Below, piece after piece: positions 1 to 6,977 of a stretch of 25,644 nucleotides of DNA. A program made the position numbers and the translations under genes. Within the stretch, counting starts at the first letter, position 1; every line of letters starts with the position of its first letter. The notes below the pieces were generated by a model. It saw nothing but the letters and a program-made list of their open reading frames with translations. It was not told the DNA's origin and searched no databases. This stretch comes from a virus, in the IMG/VR virus record IMGVR_UViG_3300042691_014555, positions 1 to 25,644 of that record; one strand, 5' to 3'.

Positions 1-91
1 TGTGTCCATCCAAGTCTTTGTTTGAGTTTGAATATGGATGTGCTTTTATCAGCGCGTCTAGCGCCTGCTGCATTAGTTCTCTGTCAGTCAT
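1..91 (-). CDS. Small phage protein, C-terminus cut off by the window edge
   Basis: The ATG is at 91 and the frame stays open to base 1, giving the first 30 residues, which begin MTDRELMQQALDALI. The start overlaps the stop of the gene upstream in an ATGA junction at 88-91, so it is probably translated by coupling. The upstream GGAG at 98-101 can serve as ribosome binding site. From memory, short phage proteins with this kind of opening are common and have no assigned function. Nothing in the visible part shows a domain. The start is well supported; the length is unknown. Confidence 0.7.
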   Translation of the reverse strand, partial: MTDRELMQQALDALIKAHPYSNSNKDLDGH

Positions 92-267
92 GTCAAGCTC
101 CTCCATTTGGACTTCGGTTCATTGGCCCGCTCCACATAAAAATGAATCAGGAAATTAAAAATCTGCACATACGTCATGTCGATACCCGTATCGCGCTTGA
201 TGCGCTCGCGGATCAGGTCGATGTCTTTTGTCACCGGCACCGTGATACGTTTGTATTGTGATTTCAT
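88..267 (-). CDS. 59-aa basic protein, candidate ribbon-helix-helix DNA-binding protein
   Basis: This 59-codon frame begins MKSQYKRITVPVTKDI and overlaps its neighbours by ATGA junctions at both ends. The layout resembles Arc/MetJ-type ribbon-helix-helix proteins: a short alternating hydrophobic strand (RITVPV, residues 7-12), a charged helix (about 15-25), and a second helix rich in aromatic and hydrophobic residues (about 32-47). Such proteins bind short palindromic operators as dimers of dimers. The assignment is inference from pattern and size; no diagnostic motif proves it. It could regulate the leftward operon, for example through the 16-bp palindromes found upstream in the same arm. 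Alternatively it is an unrelated small helical protein. Confidence 0.7.
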   Translation of the reverse strand: MKSQYKRITVPVTKDIDLIRERIKRDTGIDMTYVQIFNFLIHFYVERANEPKSKWRSLT

Positions 268-653
268 GAAGCTTTCCTTCTCGGTTTGGCTATGGATCTG
301 ACGTTCGCAAGTTCCATGTTTTTGCTACGGCGATACCAATCAACACGCGCACGGATAACGCGCCGACTCATGTCATCAACCCCACCCCCGGTCGGTTGCA
401 GCAGCGCCGCTCGGATGCCCTCGGGTGAGGCGCCAATAAGCGCCGCGTAGTTTGCAAATCGGGAGCGGTCATCGAACAGGAACTCAATGGCCTCTCGTGC
501 ATCTACATACAGGTTCATGCACTCCTTCTTTTCCTTCTCATGCGGGCGCTCACACGCATCGCGTATAGCCTGAACAATTATGGCTGTAAGCAACCGCGCA
601 CATGCTACGGTTTGCGGGTGTGCATCGGGGTGGGATGAAACGAAATCAATCAT
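264..653 (-). CDS. Hypothetical protein, 129 aa
   Basis: The frame opens at 653 with MIDFVSSHPDAHPQTV and closes at 264, overlapping the start of the next gene by four bases (ATGA) and the end of the upstream gene by eight. The protein looks largely helical. A segment around residues 55-90 reads AREAIEFLFDD followed by a small helix pair, which could be a helix-turn-helix, but no family is recognised. The C-terminal 25 residues are strongly basic (RRSK, KPRRKAS), which suggests nucleic-acid contact. No signal peptide or membrane segment is seen. The reading frame is well supported by the overlaps; function is unknown. Confidence 0.75.
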   Translation of the reverse strand: MIDFVSSHPDAHPQTVACARLLTAIIVQAIRDACERPHEKEKKECMNLYVDAREAIEFLFDDRSRFANYAALIGASPEGIRAALLQPTGGGVDDMSRRVIRARVDWYRRSKNMELANVRSIAKPRRKAS

Positions 654-894
654 GTTCGGTCCTTGTAAAGTTGGTTATCCAAAACACGGTCCCTACCCTA
701 TGACCTACGCCGGGGATGCTCCCAGTGTGATCAACGAGCTTGAGCACCGCTATGTACTTGCGCAGCCATCCGGGCAGCGCGTCATCTGAAAACCTAGTGA
801 CCGGTCCAACCGCAGTATTACGATTGAACGCGGTCACCTCCCAGCCCGTTTGGGTTTGGGTTATTCGATATGCATAATCGCTTTTTTGTTGCAT
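646..894 (-). CDS. Hypothetical protein, 82 aa
   Basis: The chosen ATG at 894 shares one base with the stop of the VWA gene upstream (TGATG), a typical coupled start; a TTG three bases further upstream is a weaker alternative. The product begins MQQKSDYAYRITQTQTGW and is rich in beta-type residues, with pairs such as YRITQ, WEVTAF and VGTVFWITNF. It may form a small beta sheet of unknown role. It lies between the VWA/metallopeptidase gene and the 129-aa gene and is almost certainly in their transcript. No family is recognised. Confidence 0.72.
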   Translation of the reverse strand: MQQKSDYAYRITQTQTGWEVTAFNRNTAVGPVTRFSDDALPGWLRKYIAVLKLVDHTGSIPGVGHRVGTVFWITNFTRTEHD

Positions 895-2063
895 CAAATA
901 TGTACCGTCACCCCTGCCGGGGCGGTGATGTGCTTGCTGTTAAGGCACCACAGCGTAGGTGCAGGCCAAGCCCCACCCCAGTCATCGCCTACGTACCCAT
1001 CGCTGAGCACGACGATGCAATCAGGGCGGATGTTGTTGTCCCGCATGTATTGCGTAACGCAGCTAGGTGCGGTGCCTCCCCCGCCCCTTGGTTTGGTGCT
1101 GCTACGCATCGTCTGGATCGTTGCCCCCTCGTAGACCTCGTGTGCTGCCACACTGTCGCCCCAGTACATGATGTCCACCATGTCAGGCTTGACTGACTCG
1201 CATATCCCTTGCGCCTCAGCAAGGAACTCGGCCAGCGTTTGGTTGTCAATGGACCCCGAGGTATCTACAGCCAACACCACCCGATGCACATGGTCACTGT
1301 ACGGGGTGGGCATAGTCATGCCTTGGCTTGTGAACCTGCGGTCAATGCGCCTGAACGTGGTGTAGTCATCACCGGGTTTACTGTTGCTGATGAAATCACG
1401 CAGCGCTGTGCGCCAGTCCACCTTGGGCTCCAGCATATCGGTGATGCTACGGTCCACGTTGGCGCCTGCCTTGCTTGCAAGGATGCTGCCCTGCCGCAGT
1501 GCTTGGTCTACCCCACGGGCCAGCTCCTCGATCTCTTCCTGCGACATACCCGCAGCGTTGCTCCAGTCGTGGTCATCGAACCCACCACTCATACCCAACT
1601 GAGCCTGCGCACCCGCATCATTGCCATACTTCTGCACCAGCAGGCGGTACACCTCCCCCGCGTCCATGCCACGGTACTGCTCATCAATGCAGCCACCCGC
1701 AGGCAGCGCGACGAATCTGTCGATGCGTGAACGGTCGAGGATGATGAGGTTGATCACGAAGTCACAGGCCATGTTGGCCAGCAGTGGGTTCTCTTCGTAG
1801 TAGTGCCGCCATGTGGACATGTGCTTGAACGCACAATGGAACTTCTCATGCAGCACAAGGCCCATCAGCTCAGGGTCAGTCAGTTTGTCGATGAACTGCT
1901 CACCGTAGAGCACGTTGACCCCATCGGTACGGGCTGTGATGTCCGGGTCATTGACGACCTCGGTGTTGCCATACACGATGATTCCTGCAAGGAACATGAA
2001 GTCCCTGTCACGCATGAGCGATACAGATGCCCGCTCAATTCGTTGTTGTGGTGTGAGTCCCAT
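894..2063 (-). CDS. DUF2201-like protein: HExxH metallopeptidase-like domain plus VWA domain (CobT-like partner of the AAA+ ATPase)
   Basis: The 389-residue protein has two recognisable parts. The N-terminal half carries HEKFH at 72-76, the HExxH zinc-site signature, in a context (GLVLHEKFHCAFKH) like the putative metallopeptidases of DUF2201. The C-terminal part is a von Willebrand A fold with an intact MIDAS: DTSGS at 267-271, a conserved acidic/Thr region near 325-332 (a Gly run followed by T331), and SDG at 354-356. The start at 2063 follows GAGGTAACT. It sits downstream of a MoxR/CobS-like AAA+ ATPase, matching the known pairing of such ATPases with VWA proteins. Likely role (inference): substrate adaptor or effector driven by the ATPase, possibly with peptidase activity. 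What it acts on is unknown. The domain call is firm; the enzymatic activity is not shown. Confidence 0.88.
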   Translation of the reverse strand: MGLTPQQRIERASVSLMRDRDFMFLAGIIVYGNTEVVNDPDITARTDGVNVLYGEQFIDKLTDPELMGLVLHEKFHCAFKHMSTWRHYYEENPLLANMACDFVINLIILDRSRIDRFVALPAGGCIDEQYRGMDAGEVYRLLVQKYGNDAGAQAQLGMSGGFDDHDWSNAAGMSQEEIEELARGVDQALRQGSILASKAGANVDRSITDMLEPKVDWRTALRDFISNSKPGDDYTTFRRIDRRFTSQGMTMPTPYSDHVHRVVLAVDTSGSIDNQTLAEFLAEAQGICESVKPDMVDIMYWGDSVAAHEVYEGATIQTMRSSTKPRGGGGTAPSCVTQYMRDNNIRPDCIVVLSDGYVGDDWGGAWPAPTLWCLNSKHITAPAGVTVHI

Positions 2064-2065
2064 AG

Positions 2066-2458
2066 TTACCTCAGAAATTTGTTGTATCTACTGTTTAACT
2101 CGGCGCGTTTGAGGTCACCCACTCTGCGCTCAAAATGTTCCATAGCGCGGTGAATCTCCTCTTGCACTGTGGCCCGAATGAGTTGCCGGATGCTGTCGAA
2201 GAAGACGGATCGCCCGAACGAGCTGCCCATCTGCCCGTGGTCGAACAGCTCATTCATCACCCGGGTCATGACAGGATGGCGTTCGTGTGCATCTGCGATC
2301 ATGAGGGTGTACAGAAAGCTCGTTGCATTGCGCTGTGAGGCGCCCCTATCGATAGGGTCGTTGAACAGCTTGCTCAATACATCCGCCACCTTCCGTTCAA
2401 CTACACCCGCGTCATGCAGGATGAAGAAGGCTTCGGCCTTGTCGTTGTCATCAGTCAT
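2066..2458 (-). CDS. Hypothetical protein of the AAA+/VWA cassette, 130 aa
   Basis: Start chosen at 2458 because GAGGTAACC precedes it at normal spacing; the GAGG overlaps the stop codon of the ATPase gene. A longer in-frame version would run into that gene. The product begins MTDDNDKAEAFFILHD and appears all-helical, ending in a highly charged stretch (EEIHRAMEHFERRVGD, then KRAELNSRYNKFLR) likely to form a coiled coil. It lies between the ATPase and the VWA gene, with only two bases to the latter, so it probably works in the same complex. No family is recognised; a linker or regulatory subunit is plausible inference. Confidence 0.8.
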   Translation of the reverse strand: MTDDNDKAEAFFILHDAGVVERKVADVLSKLFNDPIDRGASQRNATSFLYTLMIADAHERHPVMTRVMNELFDHGQMGSSFGRSVFFDSIRQLIRATVQEEIHRAMEHFERRVGDLKRAELNSRYNKFLR

Positions 2459-2465
2459 GGTTACC

Positions 2466-3536
2466 TCATGCGAAGAGATATTGGTTCTTGATGGCGAAGC
2501 TGGTGAACTTGTCACAGTCCATGACAAACGCCTTGCCCGGCTTCTTGATGACGGTGGTGCAGAACAATGCCTGTACTTCCTTGTTCATACGCGCCATGTA
2601 ATCCATCCACGGGTCGATGGTCACATCGTCCACCCAGTTAAGGGCTTGGTACGTCAACATCAGTTTGCCTGCCACCTGATCAGGTACACGCGCCCCAGTG
2701 GGGTTGCCGATGATCTCGGCCCGCTTGGGCAGGCTATCACCCATAGCGATCCACGCCTGCAAGTCCACAGCCGCAGGGGCACCGACCGTACCAGCAAGGG
2801 CAGCTTCCAGTGCAGCAGGGCTGAACATGTCACGCTTGCTGATGACCTTTGATGCCTGCTCCAATGAGCGATGGGTCACGAACGCGCTGCGCTGCGCTTT
2901 GGGGTGGAAGATGTACACGTTGTCATTGGCGTTGTCGTAGTAGTCATACGGGTGCAGCACATCGGGGCGCTCACCCACCCACATGAGGATCTCCGGCGCG
3001 ATGTTGTTGAACTTGGCCCAGTGGTTGATCCACGTTTCGGCATCGGTCTTTTGCATCTGCACAGATGACAGCCTGTTGCGGTGGTGTGCTTGAAACACAT
3101 CGCCCACGTTTTCCGCACCGAGGTTGGTCGTGGCAAACACGATGGAGTCAGGGTGTAGCTTGAAGTTGCCGAACCTACGCTCGACCAATGCAGGCATGGT
3201 TGCATCCTTCACAGGCTTGCTGGCCTTGCCATACTCATCGAGCATGAGGATCACAGGTACGTTGTCATGCAACCCAAACGACTCGTTGTAGTAGAACTCG
3301 GTGGTCTTCTTGTCGTGGTTGATAGCAGGGATGCGGATGTCACCCTCGTGCATCACGGTCATGTCCATGTACACCTTGCGATGCGTAGGAAAGCGCTCGG
3401 CTAGCGCGTTGATCAGGCTGGACTTGCCGGAGCCAATGTGGCCCTCGACAACTACAGATACCTCATGGCCGATGGCTGCGATGAGGTCCACGGTCTCGTT
3501 GTACGTGGTCTTGACGGAGTAAGCTTGCTTCTTCAT
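2466..3536 (-). CDS. MoxR/CobS-like AAA+ ATPase
   Basis: A 356-residue AAA+ ATPase. Visible motifs in order: Walker A GHIGSGKS (32-39), Walker B VILMLDEYGK (D100, E101), sensor-1 Asn in ATTNLG (N138), and HHRNRL (151-156), whose arginines are candidates for the Arg finger. Order and spacing match the MoxR/CobS (AAA_5) class rather than helicases or Clp unfoldases. These ATPases form rings that remodel partners, usually a VWA protein encoded nearby; such a protein is encoded two genes downstream at 894-2063. CobS-like genes are known in other phages, including T4-like cyanophages, where real cobalt chelation is doubtful. The start at 3536 follows AAAGGAACCACC. ATPase identity is confident; the remodelled substrate is unknown. 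Confidence 0.92.
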   Translation of the reverse strand: MKKQAYSVKTTYNETVDLIAAIGHEVSVVVEGHIGSGKSSLINALAERFPTHRKVYMDMTVMHEGDIRIPAINHDKKTTEFYYNESFGLHDNVPVILMLDEYGKASKPVKDATMPALVERRFGNFKLHPDSIVFATTNLGAENVGDVFQAHHRNRLSSVQMQKTDAETWINHWAKFNNIAPEILMWVGERPDVLHPYDYYDNANDNVYIFHPKAQRSAFVTHRSLEQASKVISKRDMFSPAALEAALAGTVGAPAAVDLQAWIAMGDSLPKRAEIIGNPTGARVPDQVAGKLMLTYQALNWVDDVTIDPWMDYMARMNKEVQALFCTTVIKKPGKAFVMDCDKFTSFAIKNQYLFA

Positions 3537-3554
3537 GGTGGTTCCTTTCAGGGT

Positions 3555-4424
3555 TTAGATTTCTAGGGAAAACTTGTCGGTCAGATCTTGCATCTTGACC
3601 TTGATTGCCTCACGCACTTCAGGCGATTGCCGCAGCGACTTGATATCCACATTGGTCAGTGAAAGCTCAAGCGCACGACGAGCCGCCTCAAGGTCGGGGT
3701 CATTCATAATGTTAAGTGACTTGAGAGTTTCACACAAACTCAAGGCGTTGTCCAGCATTGATTGATAAAGTTTTTGCGGCTTGCCATCTGCCTTGTCAAT
3801 CATCTTGTCCTTGATATGGCTGACCTCCTTGTACAGCCGCTCCCATGGCTCTTGCATCACGGTCTGCACGCGCTTGCTCACAGCCTGCTCAAAGTTAGCC
3901 TCGACCTGTGCCAATGCCTCAGCGGGCAGGTCCACACGGAAGTCCCCTGCTTGTGGCACGGGGGTGAACACGAATGTGAACCCGAACTTGTTCTCTATCT
4001 CACCTGCCGATGGGTACTCGACGGCAGAGAAGAACTTGCCCAGCTTGAACGCTTGCGCTGACACCTTGGTGCTGTAGTTGGTCAGGAACCGTTGCACCAG
4101 CTTGAAGAACTCTTGCTCGTGCTGATCCAACTCGTGGCTGATATCAAAGAACTTGCTTGTGGGCACAAGCCTCGTGCCGCCATCGGACCACGGCAGCGTG
4201 ACCTCATACAGCCACGCCCGCACCTTGCTGCCATACGCAACGATAGCCTCAAGGTCAGCGTCATCTGCGAACAGCGACTTGTACACGCTCGATGCCTTCT
4301 TGCTCTTGGCATTCTTGGCGGTGTTGATTTCCTCAGCGGTGGCCTTGTCTTGCTTGCGGCCCGTGTACGTGGAGATGTGCAGGTCCAGCAGCATGGCCGA
4401 ACCGGAGAGAGTTTTAGGTTTCAT
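3555..4424 (-). CDS. DUF3150-like protein, first gene of the AAA+/VWA cassette
   Basis: The 289-aa product begins MKPKTLSGSAMLLDLHIS and starts 10 bases after a GAGGTAACC element. It has a short N-terminal strand region (MLLDLHISTYTGRK), a Lys-rich stretch (residues 33-48), a central beta-type part (FGFTFVFTPVP, roughly 147-157) and a helical C-terminal half ending in a charged helix. From memory this layout, and its position next to a CobS-like ATPase and a VWA protein, match the DUF3150 family found with the same partners in mobile elements and phages; I cannot confirm the family by search. It lies 18 bases upstream of the ATPase. Likely an obligate third component of the machine. Confidence 0.8.
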   Translation of the reverse strand: MKPKTLSGSAMLLDLHISTYTGRKQDKATAEEINTAKNAKSKKASSVYKSLFADDADLEAIVAYGSKVRAWLYEVTLPWSDGGTRLVPTSKFFDISHELDQHEQEFFKLVQRFLTNYSTKVSAQAFKLGKFFSAVEYPSAGEIENKFGFTFVFTPVPQAGDFRVDLPAEALAQVEANFEQAVSKRVQTVMQEPWERLYKEVSHIKDKMIDKADGKPQKLYQSMLDNALSLCETLKSLNIMNDPDLEAARRALELSLTNVDIKSLRQSPEVREAIKVKMQDLTDKFSLEI

Positions 4425-4449
4425 GGTTACCTCGTTATGTGAAAGATGT

Positions 4450-4465
4450 TTCCTACGTGTAGGAG
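4450..4465. repeat. 16-bp palindrome, copy 1 of 7
   Basis: TTCCTACGTGTAGGAG: 7-bp arms around a GT centre, with one arm mismatch at the last base. It starts five bases after the stop of the 51-aa gene and lies 25 bases upstream of the DUF3150-like start. Confidence 0.8.
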
Positions 4466-4469
4466 AAAA

Positions 4470-4625
4470 TTAAACTTTGCGCTCGATTTGCTTGGCCAGC
4501 AACCACTTGTCACCCAGCCTGCGTACAGAGCGCACCCACTTACGTTGGTTGGCGCGGTTGACTTCCTGTGGAACGTGGGATGCGTTCCACAGTTGCCGCA
4601 CGTGTTTGAGCATGCGGATATTCAT
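4470..4625 (-). CDS. Small basic protein, 51 aa, overlapping the gene upstream
   Basis: An ATG at 4625 is preceded by AAGGAAAAAGCAA, a good ribosome binding site. The 51 codons read MNIRMLKHVRQLWNAS and on to a C-terminus IERKV. The product is very basic with alternating Arg/Lys and could bind nucleic acid. The frame overlaps the last 86 bases of the 139-aa gene in another frame, which is more than usual in this arm. Either both are expressed or the end of the upstream gene is shorter in nature. The palindrome at 4450-4465 follows its stop closely, as it does after three other genes, which supports this stop codon as a real gene end. Confidence 0.6.
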   Translation of the reverse strand: MNIRMLKHVRQLWNASHVPQEVNRANQRKWVRSVRRLGDKWLLAKQIERKV

Positions 4626-4959
4626 TTGCTTTTTCCTTGCTGAGTTGTTTGGCTAAATACAATGCGAAGTGCAGGTCAGTTTCAATGTCTGTCCTTTGTG
4701 TGCCCGCACTGAATTGCAGGAACGATGTAGCCCAGCCACTGTGATGACGCCAGCACAGGTGTGGTGACACAGAAGGTCTGTGTGTGTACCCATGCACAAC
4801 ACTTTTCACTTTTAGCAGGGCCTGCTTTGTCTGAAGATCGCCGCCCCCACAGATGTGACAGACATAACCCGAAGGCCGCTTCTTGGCCTCCTTGTATATG
4901 TGGTCAATCTGCAAGGTCAGTGCGTGTATTTTGGCTATATCCCGTGGGTTGAGCATCAT
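4540..4959 (-). CDS. Zinc-finger-like hypothetical protein, 139 aa
   Basis: The product begins MMLNPRDIAKIHAL and contains CHICGG (residues 34-39) and, after a basic loop, LCWRHH (68-73), a Cys/His set that could bind one zinc ion. After residue 75 come a beta/helical part and a helix (ALYLAKQLSKEK). The last 27 residues (after NEYP) are low-complexity Arg/Thr/Pro and coincide with the overlapping 51-aa gene, so they may be a by-product of that frame. The start overlaps the end of the 95-aa gene by 56 bases; the ribosome binding site is weak (AGG, five bases upstream), and the second ATG at 4956 is an alternative. No family is recognised; DNA or RNA binding is plausible. Confidence 0.65.
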   Translation of the reverse strand: MMLNPRDIAKIHALTLQIDHIYKEAKKRPSGYVCHICGGGDLQTKQALLKVKSVVHGYTHRPSVSPHLCWRHHSGWATSFLQFSAGTQRTDIETDLHFALYLAKQLSKEKANEYPHAQTRAATVERIPRSTGSQPRQPT

Positions 4960-5191
4960 CTTTGCCTATGGTCAATCCTTTGGTCGTCAATGCCAATGGT
5001 TCAAAGCGTAGCCCCGCCTTATGGCACAGCGCTGCTTCAAGCTCAAGCTTTTTGGTGTTGATGATTTGCACTGCCAGCTTGGCTACAGCCGCCGCCCTAT
5101 GGGCATCGCTCTTGCCATTACGTAGCAGATCGAACTCCTCAAACAAAGCCTCGCACAGCCCAGAGCTTGTGCGTTCAGTATAGGTATTCAT
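4904..5191 (-). CDS. Hypothetical protein, 95 aa
   Basis: Start chosen at the ATG at 5191 (MNTYTERTSSGLCEAL) because GAGG lies ten bases upstream, inside the end of the preceding gene; a TTG nine bases earlier is too close to that site. The protein is mainly helical (residues about 10-55, ending KLELEAALCHKAGL) and resembles the many small phage proteins with no known function. One base separates it from the upstream stop (TGACATG). Its end overlaps the next gene by 56 bases. Confidence 0.72.
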   Translation of the reverse strand: MNTYTERTSSGLCEALFEEFDLLRNGKSDAHRAAAVAKLAVQIINTKKLELEAALCHKAGLRFEPLALTTKGLTIGKDDAQPTGYSQNTRTDLAD

Positions 5192-5192
5192 G

Positions 5193-5567
5193 TCAGCCAA
5201 TCCTCATAACTTCAACGCAGTTGGCGTCAACGTCTTTATGGGTCGTGCTATTGCCGCTGCCCCAAAGGCGTAGTGTGTAGCTGCTCACGGTGCTATGCAA
5301 GGACTTCATGTTGCCCCCCTCATACATAGGCACACAGGCTACGTCACCGACCTGCATGTTATCCACATGGGTAGCTATGTGCTTGGTCAGCGCCCCGTGA
5401 GGGACACCACTACGCTGTGTGCGCTTGGGCACGGCAGGTGCCGTTGCCAGGATGAGGTCGCCCAGCATATGCATACCACCGTCACTGTCTTTGACGATGT
5501 ACTCAACGCCAAGGGCGGCGAGGGTTCTGAGGGTGCGGTCAAGGGTAAGTTGTTTGATGTTAGCCAC
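5193..5567 (-). CDS. Hypothetical protein, 124 aa, apparent GTG start, first gene of a promoter-led unit
   Basis: No ATG fits well; a GTG at 5567 with GGAG ten bases upstream gives a product that begins ANIKQLTLDRTLRTL after the initiator. A longer frame to 5630 would run through the promoter at 5602-5630, so the GTG is preferred. The N-terminal third is an amphipathic helix plus strands (EYIVKDSDGGMHMLGDLIL). The C-terminal part (about 90-124) reads SLHSTVSSYTLRLWGSG and ends VEVMRIG. That pattern is reminiscent of small winged-helix-like DNA-binding tails in phage proteins, but this is only a visual impression. Confidence 0.72.
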   Translation of the reverse strand: MANIKQLTLDRTLRTLAALGVEYIVKDSDGGMHMLGDLILATAPAVPKRTQRSGVPHGALTKHIATHVDNMQVGDVACVPMYEGGNMKSLHSTVSSYTLRLWGSGNSTTHKDVDANCVEVMRIG

Positions 5568-5601
5568 GATTTGGTTGCTCCAAAAGTTGATTGGAATACA
5601 T

Positions 5602-5630
5602 AGTTTACAAGATAAAGTTGAGAAAGTCAA
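5602..5630 (-). promoter_or_regulatory. Sigma70-type promoter for the 124-aa gene and those downstream
   Basis: On the minus strand TTGACT (5625-5630) and TAAACT (5602-5607) are separated by exactly 17 bases. Predicted transcription starts near 5595, about 28 bases before the GTG at 5567, which fits this late start. It would drive at least the genes down to the AAA+/VWA cassette. Confidence 0.6.
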
Positions 5631-5666
5631 GTTGGGTTAAAGGTGTGGTGTGTATCTGTTTCGATG

Positions 5667-5816
5667 CTATCCAGCCCTCCAATAAAGTAGATCAAGAACA
5701 ATGACGATGAGGGCAAGGCCCAGCGTTATCCACTCTACGGGGTACGTAGGGTTCCTGCGCTCGGTGGGAATGGGCTTGGGTAGCCCGTACTGCTTACTAC
5801 GCTTGGTGTGTCTCAT
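5667..5816 (-). CDS. Small single-pass membrane protein, 49 aa
   Basis: The ATG at 5816 follows GGAGG at ideal spacing and overlaps the stop of the peptidase gene in an ATGA junction. The product has a basic N-terminus (MRHTKRSKQYGLPKPI) and one strong hydrophobic helix (WITLGLALIVIVLDLLYW, residues about 29-46), ending RAG. With the positive charges before the helix, an N-in orientation is expected. Its role is unknown; a small lysis or membrane-modifying protein is possible but not supported by context. It is the last gene before the promoter at 5602-5630. Confidence 0.75.
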   Translation of the reverse strand: MRHTKRSKQYGLPKPIPTERRNPTYPVEWITLGLALIVIVLDLLYWRAG

Positions 5817-6955
5817 GCAGCCTCCCTGTACGTAGCGTCGAACAACTCGCAGCACACCGCGTTGGTATCCATGTAGCCAAGCATCTGCTCTGCGCTATCG
5901 AGGACTTCCGTGGTCAGCTTGTTGCGGTCAATGAACTTCTCAGCAAGCTCGGGGTCTTCGGGGTAGACCGTGCAAGCGATGAACTGCACCAAGGGGCTAA
6001 GCCGCCCGCTATGTGCTAAGTCCAAGCAGTCATACAGCTCATTGACCTCATCGTCTTCATTGCTGCCAGCCCACAGATTCACATCACGCGGGTCTACGCT
6101 GCCATAGCCACCAGCGGGGGCAGAAAGCCACCAGTTCTCGGGCTTTGGCATGGGGTCAGGCACCAGCGGGTCGCGCTGTGTGGGTAGCAAGTCCCACTGC
6201 ACCTTGAGTACTGCATCGGCAAGGTTGGCGAAGTGAAAGATATCGAGCTGCTCTTTGGCGCTGTGCTCGTAGTCATAGCCTACGCTGATGTTGGTGCATT
6301 CGGGGATGATGTCAGTGAACTCGGCTGTGTCTGTGTACACCCCTGTGTCATCGGGCAGGTACATCATGTGCTCGTTGCCTGCATTGAGCGCATCGGACAG
6401 AGCTTGTGCGAACCCATCGGAGCAGCAGCGCCCATACCCTTGGTGACTGATCACGCTGTCGATGCCACGCCTGTCGAACGCAATGGCGCGGCTGAACTGA
6501 TTGAGCAGGCCGGGGTAGTTATCGGCTAAGAACTTCGCACCGATGCCGCCGCATTCCTCGCCCTGCGTGAAGATGTAATAGCCCGGCACATGGTTGTGTA
6601 TCAGGTGCATGAGCATGGCACAGCCCGCACCGTCATCGGCACCCAGTGGCGCATCGTCTGCGTACCACATGGTCTTGGTCTTGCGGATCTTGTTGGCGCC
6701 CATCTCACGATGCACCGTGTCAACGTGGGCCACGAACAGTGTGCGGTTGGTCGCATCGATGCGGTTGTCGATGTGCATGTTGCCCGCTGCATCAAGCCAC
6801 ACAAGCTCAGGGTCATCGCGCAGATGTGCAGGTAGGTGCTCATACAGCCAGCCGGTGAAGTACTTGGTAGCCTGCGAATCGCCTGCTTTGTGTGGGCGCT
6901 TGATGGACAGGGCACGGGCAAGGGTGAGGTACAGGGGGGATTTTTTATTAAGCAT
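5813..6955 (-). CDS. M20/M28-like zinc metallopeptidase
   Basis: The 380-aa protein shows every expected metal and catalytic position of the co-catalytic zinc peptidase superfamily in order: HVD (H77, D79), GADDGAG (D107/D108), EE in QGEECGG (E133, E134), D161 in FDRRG, and H231 in YEHS. These make it a probable active amino- or carboxypeptidase, deacylase or related amidohydrolase, cytoplasmic because no signal peptide is seen. Residues after about 255 form an extra helical domain. The start at 6955 is preceded by TAGGA, which belongs to the palindrome at 6961-6976; longer frames run into the 432-aa gene. The substrate is unknown. Such peptidases occur sporadically in phage genomes. Confidence 0.88.
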   Translation of the reverse strand: MLNKKSPLYLTLARALSIKRPHKAGDSQATKYFTGWLYEHLPAHLRDDPELVWLDAAGNMHIDNRIDATNRTLFVAHVDTVHREMGANKIRKTKTMWYADDAPLGADDGAGCAMLMHLIHNHVPGYYIFTQGEECGGIGAKFLADNYPGLLNQFSRAIAFDRRGIDSVISHQGYGRCCSDGFAQALSDALNAGNEHMMYLPDDTGVYTDTAEFTDIIPECTNISVGYDYEHSAKEQLDIFHFANLADAVLKVQWDLLPTQRDPLVPDPMPKPENWWLSAPAGGYGSVDPRDVNLWAGSNEDDEVNELYDCLDLAHSGRLSPLVQFIACTVYPEDPELAEKFIDRNKLTTEVLDSAEQMLGYMDTNAVCCELFDATYREAA

Positions 6956-6960
6956 AATTT

Positions 6961-6976
6961 TTCCTACAGGTAGGGA
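6961..6976. repeat. 16-bp palindrome, copy 2 of 7, carrying the peptidase ribosome binding site
   Basis: TTCCTACAGGTAGGGA: AG centre, one arm mismatch. It fills most of the 22-base gap between the stop of the 432-aa gene (6978) and the peptidase ATG (6955). Read on the minus strand its right arm supplies the AGGA that serves as Shine-Dalgarno sequence. Confidence 0.8.
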
Positions 6977-6977
6977 G

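Noticed and set aside
5359-5367. TTATCCACA, an exact DnaA-box match
   Set aside because: Single copy inside a coding region, with no second box or AT block nearby.
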